Positions 1 through 6,519 of a DNA stretch of 64,000 nt are shown here, in pieces. The stretch covers positions 62,001-126,000 of the forward strand of contig JADZFU010000004.1 of assembly GCA_020854265.1 (NCBI GenBank). Reading direction: 5' to 3'. The position numbers were made by a program, and so were the translations under genes. Numbering within the stretch: position 1 is the first letter of the stretch; each line of letters begins with the position of its first letter. The notes under the pieces were generated by a model. The model searched no databases, was not told where the DNA came from, and saw only the letters and a list, made by a program, of their open reading frames with translations. This DNA comes from Candidatus Uhrbacteria bacterium. GTDB lineage: Bacteria; Patescibacteriota; Patescibacteriia; 2-12-FULL-60-25.

Positions 1-1
1 G

Positions 2-547
2 GTAGTCGTGAACAATCGATCGATTTGGTCTGGTGGAGATAATGATGCATCTCGACAAACAGCTGCAGAAGGAATATCGGAAGCTGTTAATAACTATCAA
101 TTTGCTGATGGTGAAAAGTTAAACCTTGTTGGTCATAGCCATGGCGGAAATGTGGCGAATCTGGTTACAGGTATGGTTGACCGCCAGGTAGATAACCTCG
201 TGACCCTGGGTACTCCTGTAATTAGTGGATATAGCGCAGATAGATCGAATGTAAAAAATCATGTGAATGTCTACTCGGGGCGTGATGCTGTTCAGGGCCA
301 TGGCGGTAATCAGTTAAATATGTCTGCTTTCTTGGGGGCATTTTTTGGGGGACAGTCAGTGGGCGGAAATATAAAGGGCTGGCTTGATGGGAATGGTTTG
401 GGTTGGGGTCAATTTGGAATAGCTGGTAGAGTTGTAGACGGCGCAACAAATATTAATTCAGGTTCTCGCGCATCAGATCCGTTCACTGAGCATGGTTCGT
501 ACTTCGACTCGGCTGTATGGGACCAGGTTAAAAAAGATTTAAAATAG
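2..547 (+). CDS. Lipase-like (alpha/beta-hydrolase) C-terminal toxin tip, 5' end outside window
   Basis: The frame is open to the left window edge, so the GTG at position 8 is probably internal and the protein is truncated here. Counting from that GTG, residues 42-47 read GHSHGG, the nucleophile elbow of class-3-lipase-like hydrolases, with Ser44. Asp92 (in YSGRDAV) and His162 (in TEHGSYFD) fit the other triad members. A small membrane protein follows 6 bp after the stop, and an RHS core remnant lies 0.8 kb downstream, so this is probably the toxin tip of an RHS/polymorphic toxin acting on lipids. The lipase fold is seen; the toxin role is inferred from context. Confidence 0.6.
   Translation, partial: VVVNNRSIWSGGDNDASRQTAAEGISEAVNNYQFADGEKLNLVGHSHGGNVANLVTGMVDRQVDNLVTLGTPVISGYSADRSNVKNHVNVYSGRDAVQGHGGNQLNMSAFLGAFFGGQSVGGNIKGWLDGNGLGWGQFGIAGRVVDGATNINSGSRASDPFTEHGSYFDSAVWDQVKKDLK
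386..547 (+). repeat. Direct repeat copy 1 (toxin tip 3' end)
   Basis: This 162-bp segment encoding the last part of the lipase-like protein is repeated at 925-1089. The first ~60 bp are nearly identical and the rest has diverged while keeping the protein pattern (GWGQFGIAGRVVDGA, then EHGSY, then VWDQV). Confidence 0.85.
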
Positions 548-553
548 TAATAT

Positions 554-850
554 ATGAAAAACATACATCCATATTTCAAGATATTCGCTATATTTATTTT
601 AGCAGCATGGTGCTTGTATGGGACGATTGCACCATTCTTTCGCCCCCATGCTATAAGTGATCCATTTGGATTCTTTGTAGTTTTCCTAACTCTGGTCCTT
701 CCCGGTCAATTCCTTCTTTTTATTATTTCTTTTTTTGTAGGTTTAGAAAAAAAAGGAAATCAAAAAGTGTTGGGATGGGCAGGGGTTTTTATAAGCATAA
801 TAACATTAATAGTAAATCTCGGAGTTGTTATCTGGAATTTTGCTCGATAA
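554..850 (+). CDS. Immunity-like three-helix membrane protein, copy 1
   Basis: This is a 98-residue hydrophobic protein with helices at about residues 8-27, 40-63 and 75-95. It starts 6 bp after the toxin-tip stop and has a paralog at 1094-1378 sharing AWCLY, a DPF motif and LLF-x-x-SF. A small membrane protein directly behind a lipase-like toxin tip is the expected place for an immunity protein. I do not recognise a named family, so the immunity role rests on context and on the parallel duplication of toxin tip and membrane gene. Confidence 0.6.
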   Translation: MKNIHPYFKIFAIFILAAWCLYGTIAPFFRPHAISDPFGFFVVFLTLVLPGQFLLFIISFFVGLEKKGNQKVLGWAGVFISIITLIVNLGVVIWNFAR

Positions 851-903
851 ATAGAAAAGGATACACTCCTTTGAATGAGAAGGGCCAATAGTGGCCACAA
901 TAG

Positions 904-1089
904 CTGGTTCCGGAGCCTCATCGTGATGGGAGTGGTTTGGGTTGGGGTCAATTTGGAATAGCTGGTAGAGTTGTAGACGGCGCAATTAATATTAATTCAG
1001 GCATGCGAACTACAAATCCGATTTCTGAACATGGTTCGTATCTAGATCCCTCTGTATGGGATCAGGTCAATAAGAATCTTAAAAAGTAG
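904..1089 (+). pseudogene. Second, partial lipase-like toxin tip (no start codon)
   Basis: An in-frame TAG at 901-903 precedes this open segment and no start codon is seen. From 925 it repeats the C-terminal end of the first toxin (GWGQFGIAGRVVDGA, EHGSYLD, VWDQV), keeping the predicted triad histidine but not the serine elbow. It ends 4 bp before a second immunity-like gene. This is the structure of an orphan toxin module that can recombine onto an upstream RHS core; alone it cannot be an active hydrolase. Confidence 0.6.
925..1089 (+). repeat. Direct repeat copy 2 (toxin tip 3' end)
   Basis: This is the second copy of the 386-547 segment, 165 bp long, and it also ends at a TAG stop just before an immunity-like gene. 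Confidence 0.85.
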
Positions 1090-1093
1090 AACT

Positions 1094-1378
1094 ATGAAAA
1101 ATTTTTATCTTTATGCGAGGTATTCAGTTATCCTATTCTTGATGGCTTGGTGTCTATACATTACTTTTGACCCGTTACGTTACCCGCTCGATCCTTTTGC
1201 CCTATTAATAGGCTATTCATTATACGCTGTTCCATTTGAGGTGCTATTATTTTTTGTTTCATTTTTAACGATAAATGACTCCAAAAGTCATAGAATGTGG
1301 GGGCTGATCGGCTTATCAACTAGTGCTATTTGTTTTCTTGCTAATATTTTTATTTTTCTTTGGAGTAGATATCAATAG
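1094..1378 (+). CDS. Immunity-like three-helix membrane protein, copy 2
   Basis: This 94-residue hydrophobic protein is a diverged paralog of the 554-850 product, with the same helix spacing and the shared AWCLY and DPF motifs. It follows the second toxin-tip fragment by 4 bp, repeating the first toxin/immunity spacing. The sequence divergence between the two copies fits immunity genes that track different toxin variants. No named family is recognised. Confidence 0.6.
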   Translation: MKNFYLYARYSVILFLMAWCLYITFDPLRYPLDPFALLIGYSLYAVPFEVLLFFVSFLTINDSKSHRMWGLIGLSTSAICFLANIFIFLWSRYQ

Positions 1379-1652
1379 CGGTACTGGAGTCTCGTCAACC
1401 GTCTCTTCCATCCTCACCGACCATCTCACAGGCTCAAATATCGTCACTGATGCCTCCGGAGCCATTATCGAGGCGTCAGACTACTATCCATACGGAGCTA
1501 TTAGGATCGATGACCAAACAGGCTTCAATGAGCAGAGGAAGTTTGCTGGGCATGAGTATGATGCAGATACGGGCATGAGCTACATGCGAGCGAGGTATTA
1601 CAATGGAAACTTTGGGAGGTTTGTGAGTCAGGATCCGGTGTTCTTGAAGTAG
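1379..1652 (+). pseudogene. RHS repeat-associated core fragment
   Basis: The translation shows the end of an RHS core: TDHLTGSNIVTD, then DYYPYGA, KFAGHEYDADTG, MRARYYNGNFGRF and SQDP. The frame is open from 1323, inside the preceding gene, but RHS similarity begins only after that gene's stop. The reading frame ends four residues after SQDP at a TAG that lies inside a tRNA D-arm. No large core precedes it, so it is a displaced remnant of an RHS gene, cut close to the point where variable toxin tips normally begin. Confidence 0.7.
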
Positions 1653-1719
1653 CTCAGTTGGATAGAGCAGCTGCCTTCTAAGCAGCAGGTCGGACGTTCG
1701 AATCGTCCCGGGGACACCA
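1643..1719 (+). tRNA. tRNA-Arg(UCU) 3' portion with broken 5' acceptor strand
   Basis: D-arm (1652-1668), anticodon arm (1670-1686, loop CTTCTAA, anticodon TCT), T-arm (1692-1708) and encoded CCA (1717-1719) are all intact. The 3' acceptor strand 1709-1715 (CGGGGAC) should face GTCCCCG, but the 5' strand at 1643-1649 is CTTGAAG, which belongs to the RHS fragment. At most three of seven pairs form, so this copy is probably non-functional and marks a recombination junction. Confidence 0.65.
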
Positions 1720-1722
1720 TGC

Positions 1723-1751
1723 AAAAACCCTCCGTGAGAATGGAGGGTTTT
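1723..1751. terminator. Bidirectional hairpin terminator
   Basis: The stem ACCCTCC/GGAGGGT is flanked by an A-run on the left and a T-run on the right. It can end the tRNA side (plus) and the 1755-2369 gene (minus). Confidence 0.75.
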
Positions 1752-1754
1752 GAG

Positions 1755-2369
1755 TTATGTTCCTTTGAGCTTGTAGATCTTTTCCAGCCAAGCCAGGAAC
1801 CGTTTGTAGGCCGTGTGCCTTCCCCAGAATGTCGAGTATATGAATACAGGGATATCAGACTCGAGGGTGTGCTTGCTCGCACCTTGTATGGAGCTTTTTA
1901 CCTGGATCGGTATCTCGCCGCGATCCGTTTCCGCAACCAAGTCGATTTTGAGGCGATCTTCCTCGGCTGTTCCGCGGCGGATATTTTTGAGCCAGACGGG
2001 TTTCGTTTTAGCCCAAGGGTCACCGGTCATCTCCACGAGGAGACGTTCTTTTATGTGTCCGATGACTTCGCCTGCATGCTTGCCGAAGCGCTGACGAAAG
2101 ATTTCTTGATGCGGAAGGGCTATGTCGAATTTTTCCTCTTCGATCTGTCGGGCGCTTCCATTTTTATCGAGGAATTCGACCGCATTCTTTACGGCCAACT
2201 TTTTTGCTGGACGTTCGTCTGCATGCTGACCTTGGCCGACGACGATCGAATCCAGGAGCACCTCTATGATCCAGGGCCGCGTTCTGTAGCTTCCCCTTTG
2301 GACGATTCGGTACCTGATCGCTTTTCCGTAACGGTCTTTTAGTCTTTGTATCGGGTCCAGTTTTGCCAT
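1755..2369 (-). CDS. dsRBD-like plus PD-(D/E)XK-like nuclease fusion protein
   Basis: The protein has 204 residues. Residues 5-70 fit a double-stranded RNA-binding domain: PIQRLKDRYGKA, a beta hairpin ending VVGQGQ, then KKLAVKNAVEFL, where RNase III-type dsRBDs have their KK/A helix. Residues 95-180 fit a restriction-endonuclease-like core: Glu101 in a helix, Asp143 (KIDLV) and Gln156-x-Lys158 (IQVKSS). I know no named family with this order. It lies just outside the toxin island and is transcribed toward the tRNA remnant. Cutting of structured nucleic acid is a guess; the domain calls are by eye. Confidence 0.5.
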   Translation of the reverse strand: MAKLDPIQRLKDRYGKAIRYRIVQRGSYRTRPWIIEVLLDSIVVGQGQHADERPAKKLAVKNAVEFLDKNGSARQIEEEKFDIALPHQEIFRQRFGKHAGEVIGHIKERLLVEMTGDPWAKTKPVWLKNIRRGTAEEDRLKIDLVAETDRGEIPIQVKSSIQGASKHTLESDIPVFIYSTFWGRHTAYKRFLAWLEKIYKLKGT

Positions 2370-2420
2370 TCGGACGCCGCTATAGGACTAATGAATTTCT
2401 CACTTTTTGTCAAGGCTTGA

Positions 2421-2449
2421 TTGACGCAAAGGATATATTTTTCTAGGCT
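2421..2449 (+). promoter_or_regulatory. Promoter of the stomatin-like gene
   Basis: TTGACG at 2421-2426, a 17-bp spacer and TAGGCT at 2444-2449 predict a transcription start at about 2457, next to the ATG at 2458, so the mRNA would be leaderless. Confidence 0.6.
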
Positions 2450-2457
2450 GGACGCAT

Positions 2458-3219
2458 ATGGAATTACTTTTCTCGTTTTCATTCTTGTTTTGGCCGTTTA
2501 TTGTCCTTGTTTTAGCCTCCGTTCGTCAGGTAAACCAGTATGAACGCGGTGTAAAATTCATGTTTGGACGTTTTCACAAGCTCGCCGAGCCAGGCTGGCG
2601 TCTCGTGTTCCCGGTCATCCAGAGCATGACCCAGGTCGATATCCGCACCAAGGCCGTTGAGGTGCCGTATCAGGATGCCATCACCCGCGATAACGTCTCT
2701 TGTAAAGTGAATGCCGTGGTTTACTACCGCGTGGTCGATGCAGGACGTGCCGTCATCGTTGTCGAGAATTTTTGGAATGCCGTCTCCCAGCTTGCACAGA
2801 CAACCATGCGTAACGTCGTCGGTGAACTTTCTTTGGACGAACTTTTGTCTGATCGCGATCAGGCATCGGCGCGTATCAAAGAATTGGTTGCCACACATAC
2901 AGCTGATTGGGGTATCGAGGTACAGAGCGTCGAGCTCAAAGACATCGCCCTCCCAGAAGACATGCAGCGCACGATCGCCAAGCAAGCCGAAGCCGAGCGC
3001 GAACGTCGCGCCGTCATTATCAGTTCGGAGGGTGAAGTTATTGCCGCCGAGAACCTCCGCAAAGCAGCAGAAATTCTTGCTTCAAATCCTGCGGCAATCC
3101 ATTTGCGCACGTTGAATACGATTAACGACGTGTCGAGCGACGAGAGCAATACCATTATTTTTGCCTTGCCGCTCGAGACAATCCAGAGTCTCGGGGGAAT
3201 GATGAAGGGCAAGGGGTAA
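2458..3219 (+). CDS. SPFH/band-7 (stomatin, slipin) family membrane protein
   Basis: The 253-residue protein starts with a hydrophobic anchor (residues 3-22), then the slipin signature QVNQYERGVKFMFGRF and a band-7 domain to about residue 180. A charged helix (QAEAERERRAVIISSEGE) suited to oligomerisation follows. Slipins form ring-like scaffolds on the inner face of membranes. The partner NfeD-type protease often found beside slipins is absent here. It stands alone between two nuclease-like genes and has its own promoter. Confidence 0.9.
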   Translation: MELLFSFSFLFWPFIVLVLASVRQVNQYERGVKFMFGRFHKLAEPGWRLVFPVIQSMTQVDIRTKAVEVPYQDAITRDNVSCKVNAVVYYRVVDAGRAVIVVENFWNAVSQLAQTTMRNVVGELSLDELLSDRDQASARIKELVATHTADWGIEVQSVELKDIALPEDMQRTIAKQAEAERERRAVIISSEGEVIAAENLRKAAEILASNPAAIHLRTLNTINDVSSDESNTIIFALPLETIQSLGGMMKGKG

Positions 3220-3280
3220 GTCTTGACAGGAGATATCCAAACAAGGGACCACTTGGGACAATACCAAGCGGTTCTTTTGT

Positions 3281-3286
3281 AAGGAG
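3281..3286 (+). promoter_or_regulatory. Shine-Dalgarno site that sets a TTG start
   Basis: AAGGAG lies 5 nt upstream of TTG at 3292. No ATG fits the frame, so this site decides the start of the next gene. Confidence 0.7.
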
Positions 3287-3291
3287 ATGTA

Positions 3292-4008
3292 TTGGTTTCC
3301 AAAGCGGCTGCACGATGGACGAAGCTGAGCTATGGACGCATTCCGCAACAAGTCGGAACGTTTTTTGAACAGCTCACGCGCCAGCTGACGCGAGGGACGG
3401 CACCGGATTCGAATATCGATCTGAATGCCTGGAGTATCGACTCCGGCATCGAGGTGAAAGGCGGGGATAATACCCATTCTTTCCGGATTCCATCCGACCA
3501 GCTCGAACGGCATGCGGCACTCGCCGAGTTTCCGTTTTCGAACGTACTGTACTTTTTGTACCGCTACGATAACCGGTTGTCCCATAACGGACCAACGGGA
3601 TTGTCACGGACGCGCGGACCGCACCAACGATCGATCTACCTCTTCCGTCGCATGATGGATCTTACAATCATCGATCACCGTGTTTTGCTAGCGCTCGCCC
3701 GAAAGCGTTATGCAGTCCGGTCCAAGGCTCTGCCAATGGATCCGGAGCGAGAGTGTCTCATCCTGCCATCGCGTGAGCTGGGACGCTATCTCTCAACCGA
3801 ATGGTCTGAGCTTATGACCAAGCTTGGATTCGATACGGCAGATTGGCTGATGAATCAGCGCGTGCTGCGTATTGAGTTGAGTGACGGATTGGAGCTGCAT
3901 GAAAACAAGCTTCCTATCCGGGCTCTTCTCCCGACCGCTTTGCCGTTTGATCGAATCTTCAAACGCCAAAAGCGCCAAACGATCCTTCTTCCGGATCTTG
4001 AACTCTGA
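3292..4008 (+). CDS. PD-(D/E)XK nuclease-like protein of unknown function
   Basis: The 238-residue protein begins at TTG behind AAGGAG. Its N-terminal third carries a restriction-endonuclease-like pattern: Glu26 in the helix VGTFFEQLT, then Asp43 or Asp50, Glu54-x-Lys56 in GIEVKGG, and a following helix with Gln70. The rest (arginine-rich, residues 90-238) is not recognised. No methyltransferase or helicase is adjacent, so a restriction system is not supported; a repair or resolvase-type role is equally possible. A hairpin terminator follows directly. Confidence 0.5.
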   Translation: MVSKAAARWTKLSYGRIPQQVGTFFEQLTRQLTRGTAPDSNIDLNAWSIDSGIEVKGGDNTHSFRIPSDQLERHAALAEFPFSNVLYFLYRYDNRLSHNGPTGLSRTRGPHQRSIYLFRRMMDLTIIDHRVLLALARKRYAVRSKALPMDPERECLILPSRELGRYLSTEWSELMTKLGFDTADWLMNQRVLRIELSDGLELHENKLPIRALLPTALPFDRIFKRQKRQTILLPDLEL

Positions 4009-4033
4009 ACCCCGTCTTTTAAGACGGGGTTTG
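4009..4033 (+). terminator. Terminator after the nuclease-like gene
   Basis: The stem ACCCCGTCTT/AAGACGGGGT at 4009-4030 is followed by TTTG. The next promoter (-10 at 4037) begins a few bases later. Confidence 0.8.
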
Positions 4034-4042
4034 TGTTATACT
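4034..4042 (+). promoter_or_regulatory. Extended -10 promoter
   Basis: TGTTATACT (TGn plus TATACT) lies immediately downstream of the terminator T-run and about 33 bp before the ATG at 4075. Confidence 0.55.
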
Positions 4043-4074
4043 CCGACCACTAAATCTTTTAAAAATAATTTCAT

Positions 4075-4278
4075 ATGCATACGATTGCATGTCAGGACGT
4101 GAGCGGTATCGAGTGTTCGTTTGTCGCCAAAGGCGAGACGATGGAAGCGGCCATGGGGCAGCTCAAGGAACACGGGATGGGAATGCACCAAGAGGAGCTT
4201 GCGAAAATGATGGCGGACGGGATGTCCGAAGAGCAGATGATGGAAAAGATGAAAGCCGTCGCCAAAGAAGAAATGTAA
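4075..4278 (+). CDS. DUF1059-like small protein
   Basis: The protein has 67 residues. It begins HTIACQDV, the usual opening of DUF1059 proteins, followed by a GETMEAAM helix, a HGM segment and a Met/Glu-rich C-terminal helix. The function of the family is unknown to me. No SD sequence precedes the ATG. It is a single-gene unit bounded by terminators on both sides. Confidence 0.65.
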   Translation: MHTIACQDVSGIECSFVAKGETMEAAMGQLKEHGMGMHQEELAKMMADGMSEEQMMEKMKAVAKEEM

Positions 4279-4281
4279 GGT

Positions 4282-4310
4282 AACTCCCTGCTTAGGCAGG
4301 GAGTTTTTTT
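4282..4310 (+). terminator. Terminator between convergent genes
   Basis: A 10-bp stem AACTCCCTGC/GCAGGGAGTT is followed by a run of seven T. The stop of the opposing gene lies in its loop. Confidence 0.85.
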
Positions 4311-4861
4311 AAGGCGACAAGCACGCTCGGAACATCGCGTATCCCTTGATTGCCGCTGTAATGCTTCATTCCATGATCGACGATGATTTCGGAGCTGAGT
4401 TTTTCCTCGAATGCTTTTCGGTTTATTTCGAGGGGAACAAAACGGTCATTGTCGGAGAAAATGGCGACGGATTTATTCATGATGCGTTTTACTTTTTCCA
4501 GATCAATCGGCGTTTTTGTCCATGCTTCGGCTATTTTCTCTTCGGCTACGGATTCAAGTCCTTCCAGTTTAAAAAAACCGGCGACAAAAATTGCGCCACG
4601 TATCGGCGTGTCCAGAGTTTCGAGATAACGAATAATGGCCTGACAGCCGATACTGTGACCAATAAAGATCGTATCTTGATCGACCGGTCCAACGATTTTG
4701 GAAAGATGCCCGACCCATTTTTTCATGATCGGGATGAGCGGTGCAGGCATTTTTGGAACCAGAACTTCGTAGCCCAATTTTTCCAGCTCGTTTTTTAGCC
4801 ATGGAAACCAGCCGTCTTTTGGATGGCTGGCCCAGCCATGGACGATGATTGCGCGTTTCAT
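4292..4861 (-). CDS. RBBP9/YdeN-type serine hydrolase
   Basis: The 189-residue single-domain alpha/beta hydrolase opens with KRAIIVHGW, carries the nucleophile elbow GHSIGC, an acid loop SDNDRFVP and a terminal histidine in HGMKHYSG. This order and length match the RBBP9/YdeN family of small serine hydrolases. The substrate is unknown. It is divergent from the FAD oxidoreductase at 4906, with 44 bp between the two starts. Confidence 0.8.
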   Translation of the reverse strand: MKRAIIVHGWASHPKDGWFPWLKNELEKLGYEVLVPKMPAPLIPIMKKWVGHLSKIVGPVDQDTIFIGHSIGCQAIIRYLETLDTPIRGAIFVAGFFKLEGLESVAEEKIAEAWTKTPIDLEKVKRIMNKSVAIFSDNDRFVPLEINRKAFEEKLSSEIIVDHGMKHYSGNQGIRDVPSVLVALKKLPA

Positions 4862-4905
4862 ATTTGACCAAAGTCTAGCGATCGAGCCACAATTCGGCCA
4901 ATCCT

Positions 4906-6519
4906 ATGAAGAAATCAAGCACCAGCGCCCTCACAAAAGAACAGCATGCCGCACAAGATGCGCGCTATGCCCAAGGGCATACGTACGATTACGTGATTAT
5001 CGGGACGGGGAGCTCGGCGCTTACGGTCGGTGCGCTTTTGGCGCATGCCGGCAAGAAAGTCTGCATGCTTGAAGCGCATGATTTGCCTGGCGGATATTGC
5101 CAAACGTTTCATACAGGCGATTATCATTTCTGTGCACAAGTCCACTATATTTGGGGATGCCACCCAGGAGGAAAGATCTACGAGTTTTTGAAACGTATTG
5201 GGCTTGAGAAAGATATTACCTTCGAATTGTTCGAAAAGGACCGGTACGACGTCATGGCGATGCCCGATGGAAAAAAAGTGAATATTCCTTATGGATGGAA
5301 CAATCTGGTAAAGAGCGTATGTGACTCATATCCCGACCAAAAGGCCGGAATGGAAGCGTTTGTCGATGTCATGAGGAAGTTGCGAAACGAGTTCCGGACA
5401 TTTCCCGAGAAACGCACGCTCACGGATTATGTGCGATTTTATAAATACCTGACGATCATCAAATATCGGAATGCAACGCTTCAAGACCTATTTGATGAAT
5501 GCAAACTGAGCAAAGAGGCGCAAGCAGTCCTGTGCGCAAATGCCGGAGATTTTATGCTGCCGCCGGAGAAGCTGTCGTTGTTTATGTATGTAGCCTTGTT
5601 CGGCGGATACAATACAGGCGCCTACTATCCGACCAAGCATTTCAAATACTATATCCAGCGCTTGGCCGACTTCATTACTTCGCATGACGGCTGCCATATC
5701 TACTACGAGACGGAAGTCACGAAGATCAATAAAGACGATCATCGTGTAACAAGTGTCGAAACGAAGAATGGAAAAACATTTACTGCAGATAATTTTATCT
5801 GCAATGGCGATCCTAAAAAGATGGGCAAGATGATCGGCCTGAATTACGATTACAGATACTCTGCTGCCGGCGTCGTGGTTTATCTTGGTTTGAAGGGTAT
5901 TGACCTGCGCGATTACGGATTCGGATCATTCAATATCTGGCACCTCGAGCAGTGGGACATGAACAAGATGTGGCGCGAGATGGCGAGTGTGAACTTTGAG
6001 AATCCATGGGTGTTCTTATCGACCCCGACTTTGCATACCAAGGAGGGTGGTACAACTCCCGGTCCGGATTGCCAAATTCTCGAACTCGCATCTTATACCG
6101 AATACCAGCCATTCAAGGATGCGCAGGACAAGAGCTATGCCGATTACGTGAAGCTTAAATTGAAGACTGCAGAAAAAATGATCGACATAGTCGAAAAGAA
6201 ATACATTCCGGATTTACGCAAACATATCGTAGTCAAAACAATCGGAACATCAACCACGAATGAAGATTTTGTCCTGACGCCTTTTGGCAATGCGTACGGT
6301 GCAGACATGATTCCGTCGCAGGTTAGCAAAAATCGGATCAAGGCACATACGCCATTCCCAAATTTTTACTGGTGCAATGCGACCAGCGGCTGGGCAGGAA
6401 TGTACGGTACCGTCTCTACGGGGATGTCGCTGTATATGGATTTAACCGGAGACCGTTTTTACAATCCGCAGACGAGTCCGACCGATGAAGAGCTGTTCAA
6501 GCAGCTCGGAGTTTCTTGA
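4906..6519 (+). CDS. FAD-dependent oxidoreductase of the phytoene desaturase/CrtISO/retinol saturase type
   Basis: The protein has 537 residues. A dinucleotide-binding motif (VIIGTGSSALTVGALLA) occurs near residue 30, followed by LEAHDLPGGYCQTF, the conserved segment of carotene desaturase/isomerase and retinol saturase enzymes. A C-terminal FAD segment (SGWAGMYGTVSTG) is near residue 500. No carotenoid biosynthesis genes are visible, so the substrate is unknown. It ends 23 bp inside the convergent gene at 6497-7768, also an FAD enzyme; the two may act on related substrates. Confidence 0.8.
   Translation: MKKSSTSALTKEQHAAQDARYAQGHTYDYVIIGTGSSALTVGALLAHAGKKVCMLEAHDLPGGYCQTFHTGDYHFCAQVHYIWGCHPGGKIYEFLKRIGLEKDITFELFEKDRYDVMAMPDGKKVNIPYGWNNLVKSVCDSYPDQKAGMEAFVDVMRKLRNEFRTFPEKRTLTDYVRFYKYLTIIKYRNATLQDLFDECKLSKEAQAVLCANAGDFMLPPEKLSLFMYVALFGGYNTGAYYPTKHFKYYIQRLADFITSHDGCHIYYETEVTKINKDDHRVTSVETKNGKTFTADNFICNGDPKKMGKMIGLNYDYRYSAAGVVVYLGLKGIDLRDYGFGSFNIWHLEQWDMNKMWREMASVNFENPWVFLSTPTLHTKEGGTTPGPDCQILELASYTEYQPFKDAQDKSYADYVKLKLKTAEKMIDIVEKKYIPDLRKHIVVKTIGTSTTNEDFVLTPFGNAYGADMIPSQVSKNRIKAHTPFPNFYWCNATSGWAGMYGTVSTGMSLYMDLTGDRFYNPQTSPTDEELFKQLGVS

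Noticed and set aside
1-1720. Transposase or integrase belonging to the toxin island
   Set aside because: None is encoded in the visible part; any integrase would have to lie left of the window.
1719-2342. A 207-codon open frame opposite the dsRBD-nuclease gene
   Set aside because: The minus-strand product has recognisable domains and a terminator; the plus-strand frame starts inside the tRNA terminator and has none.
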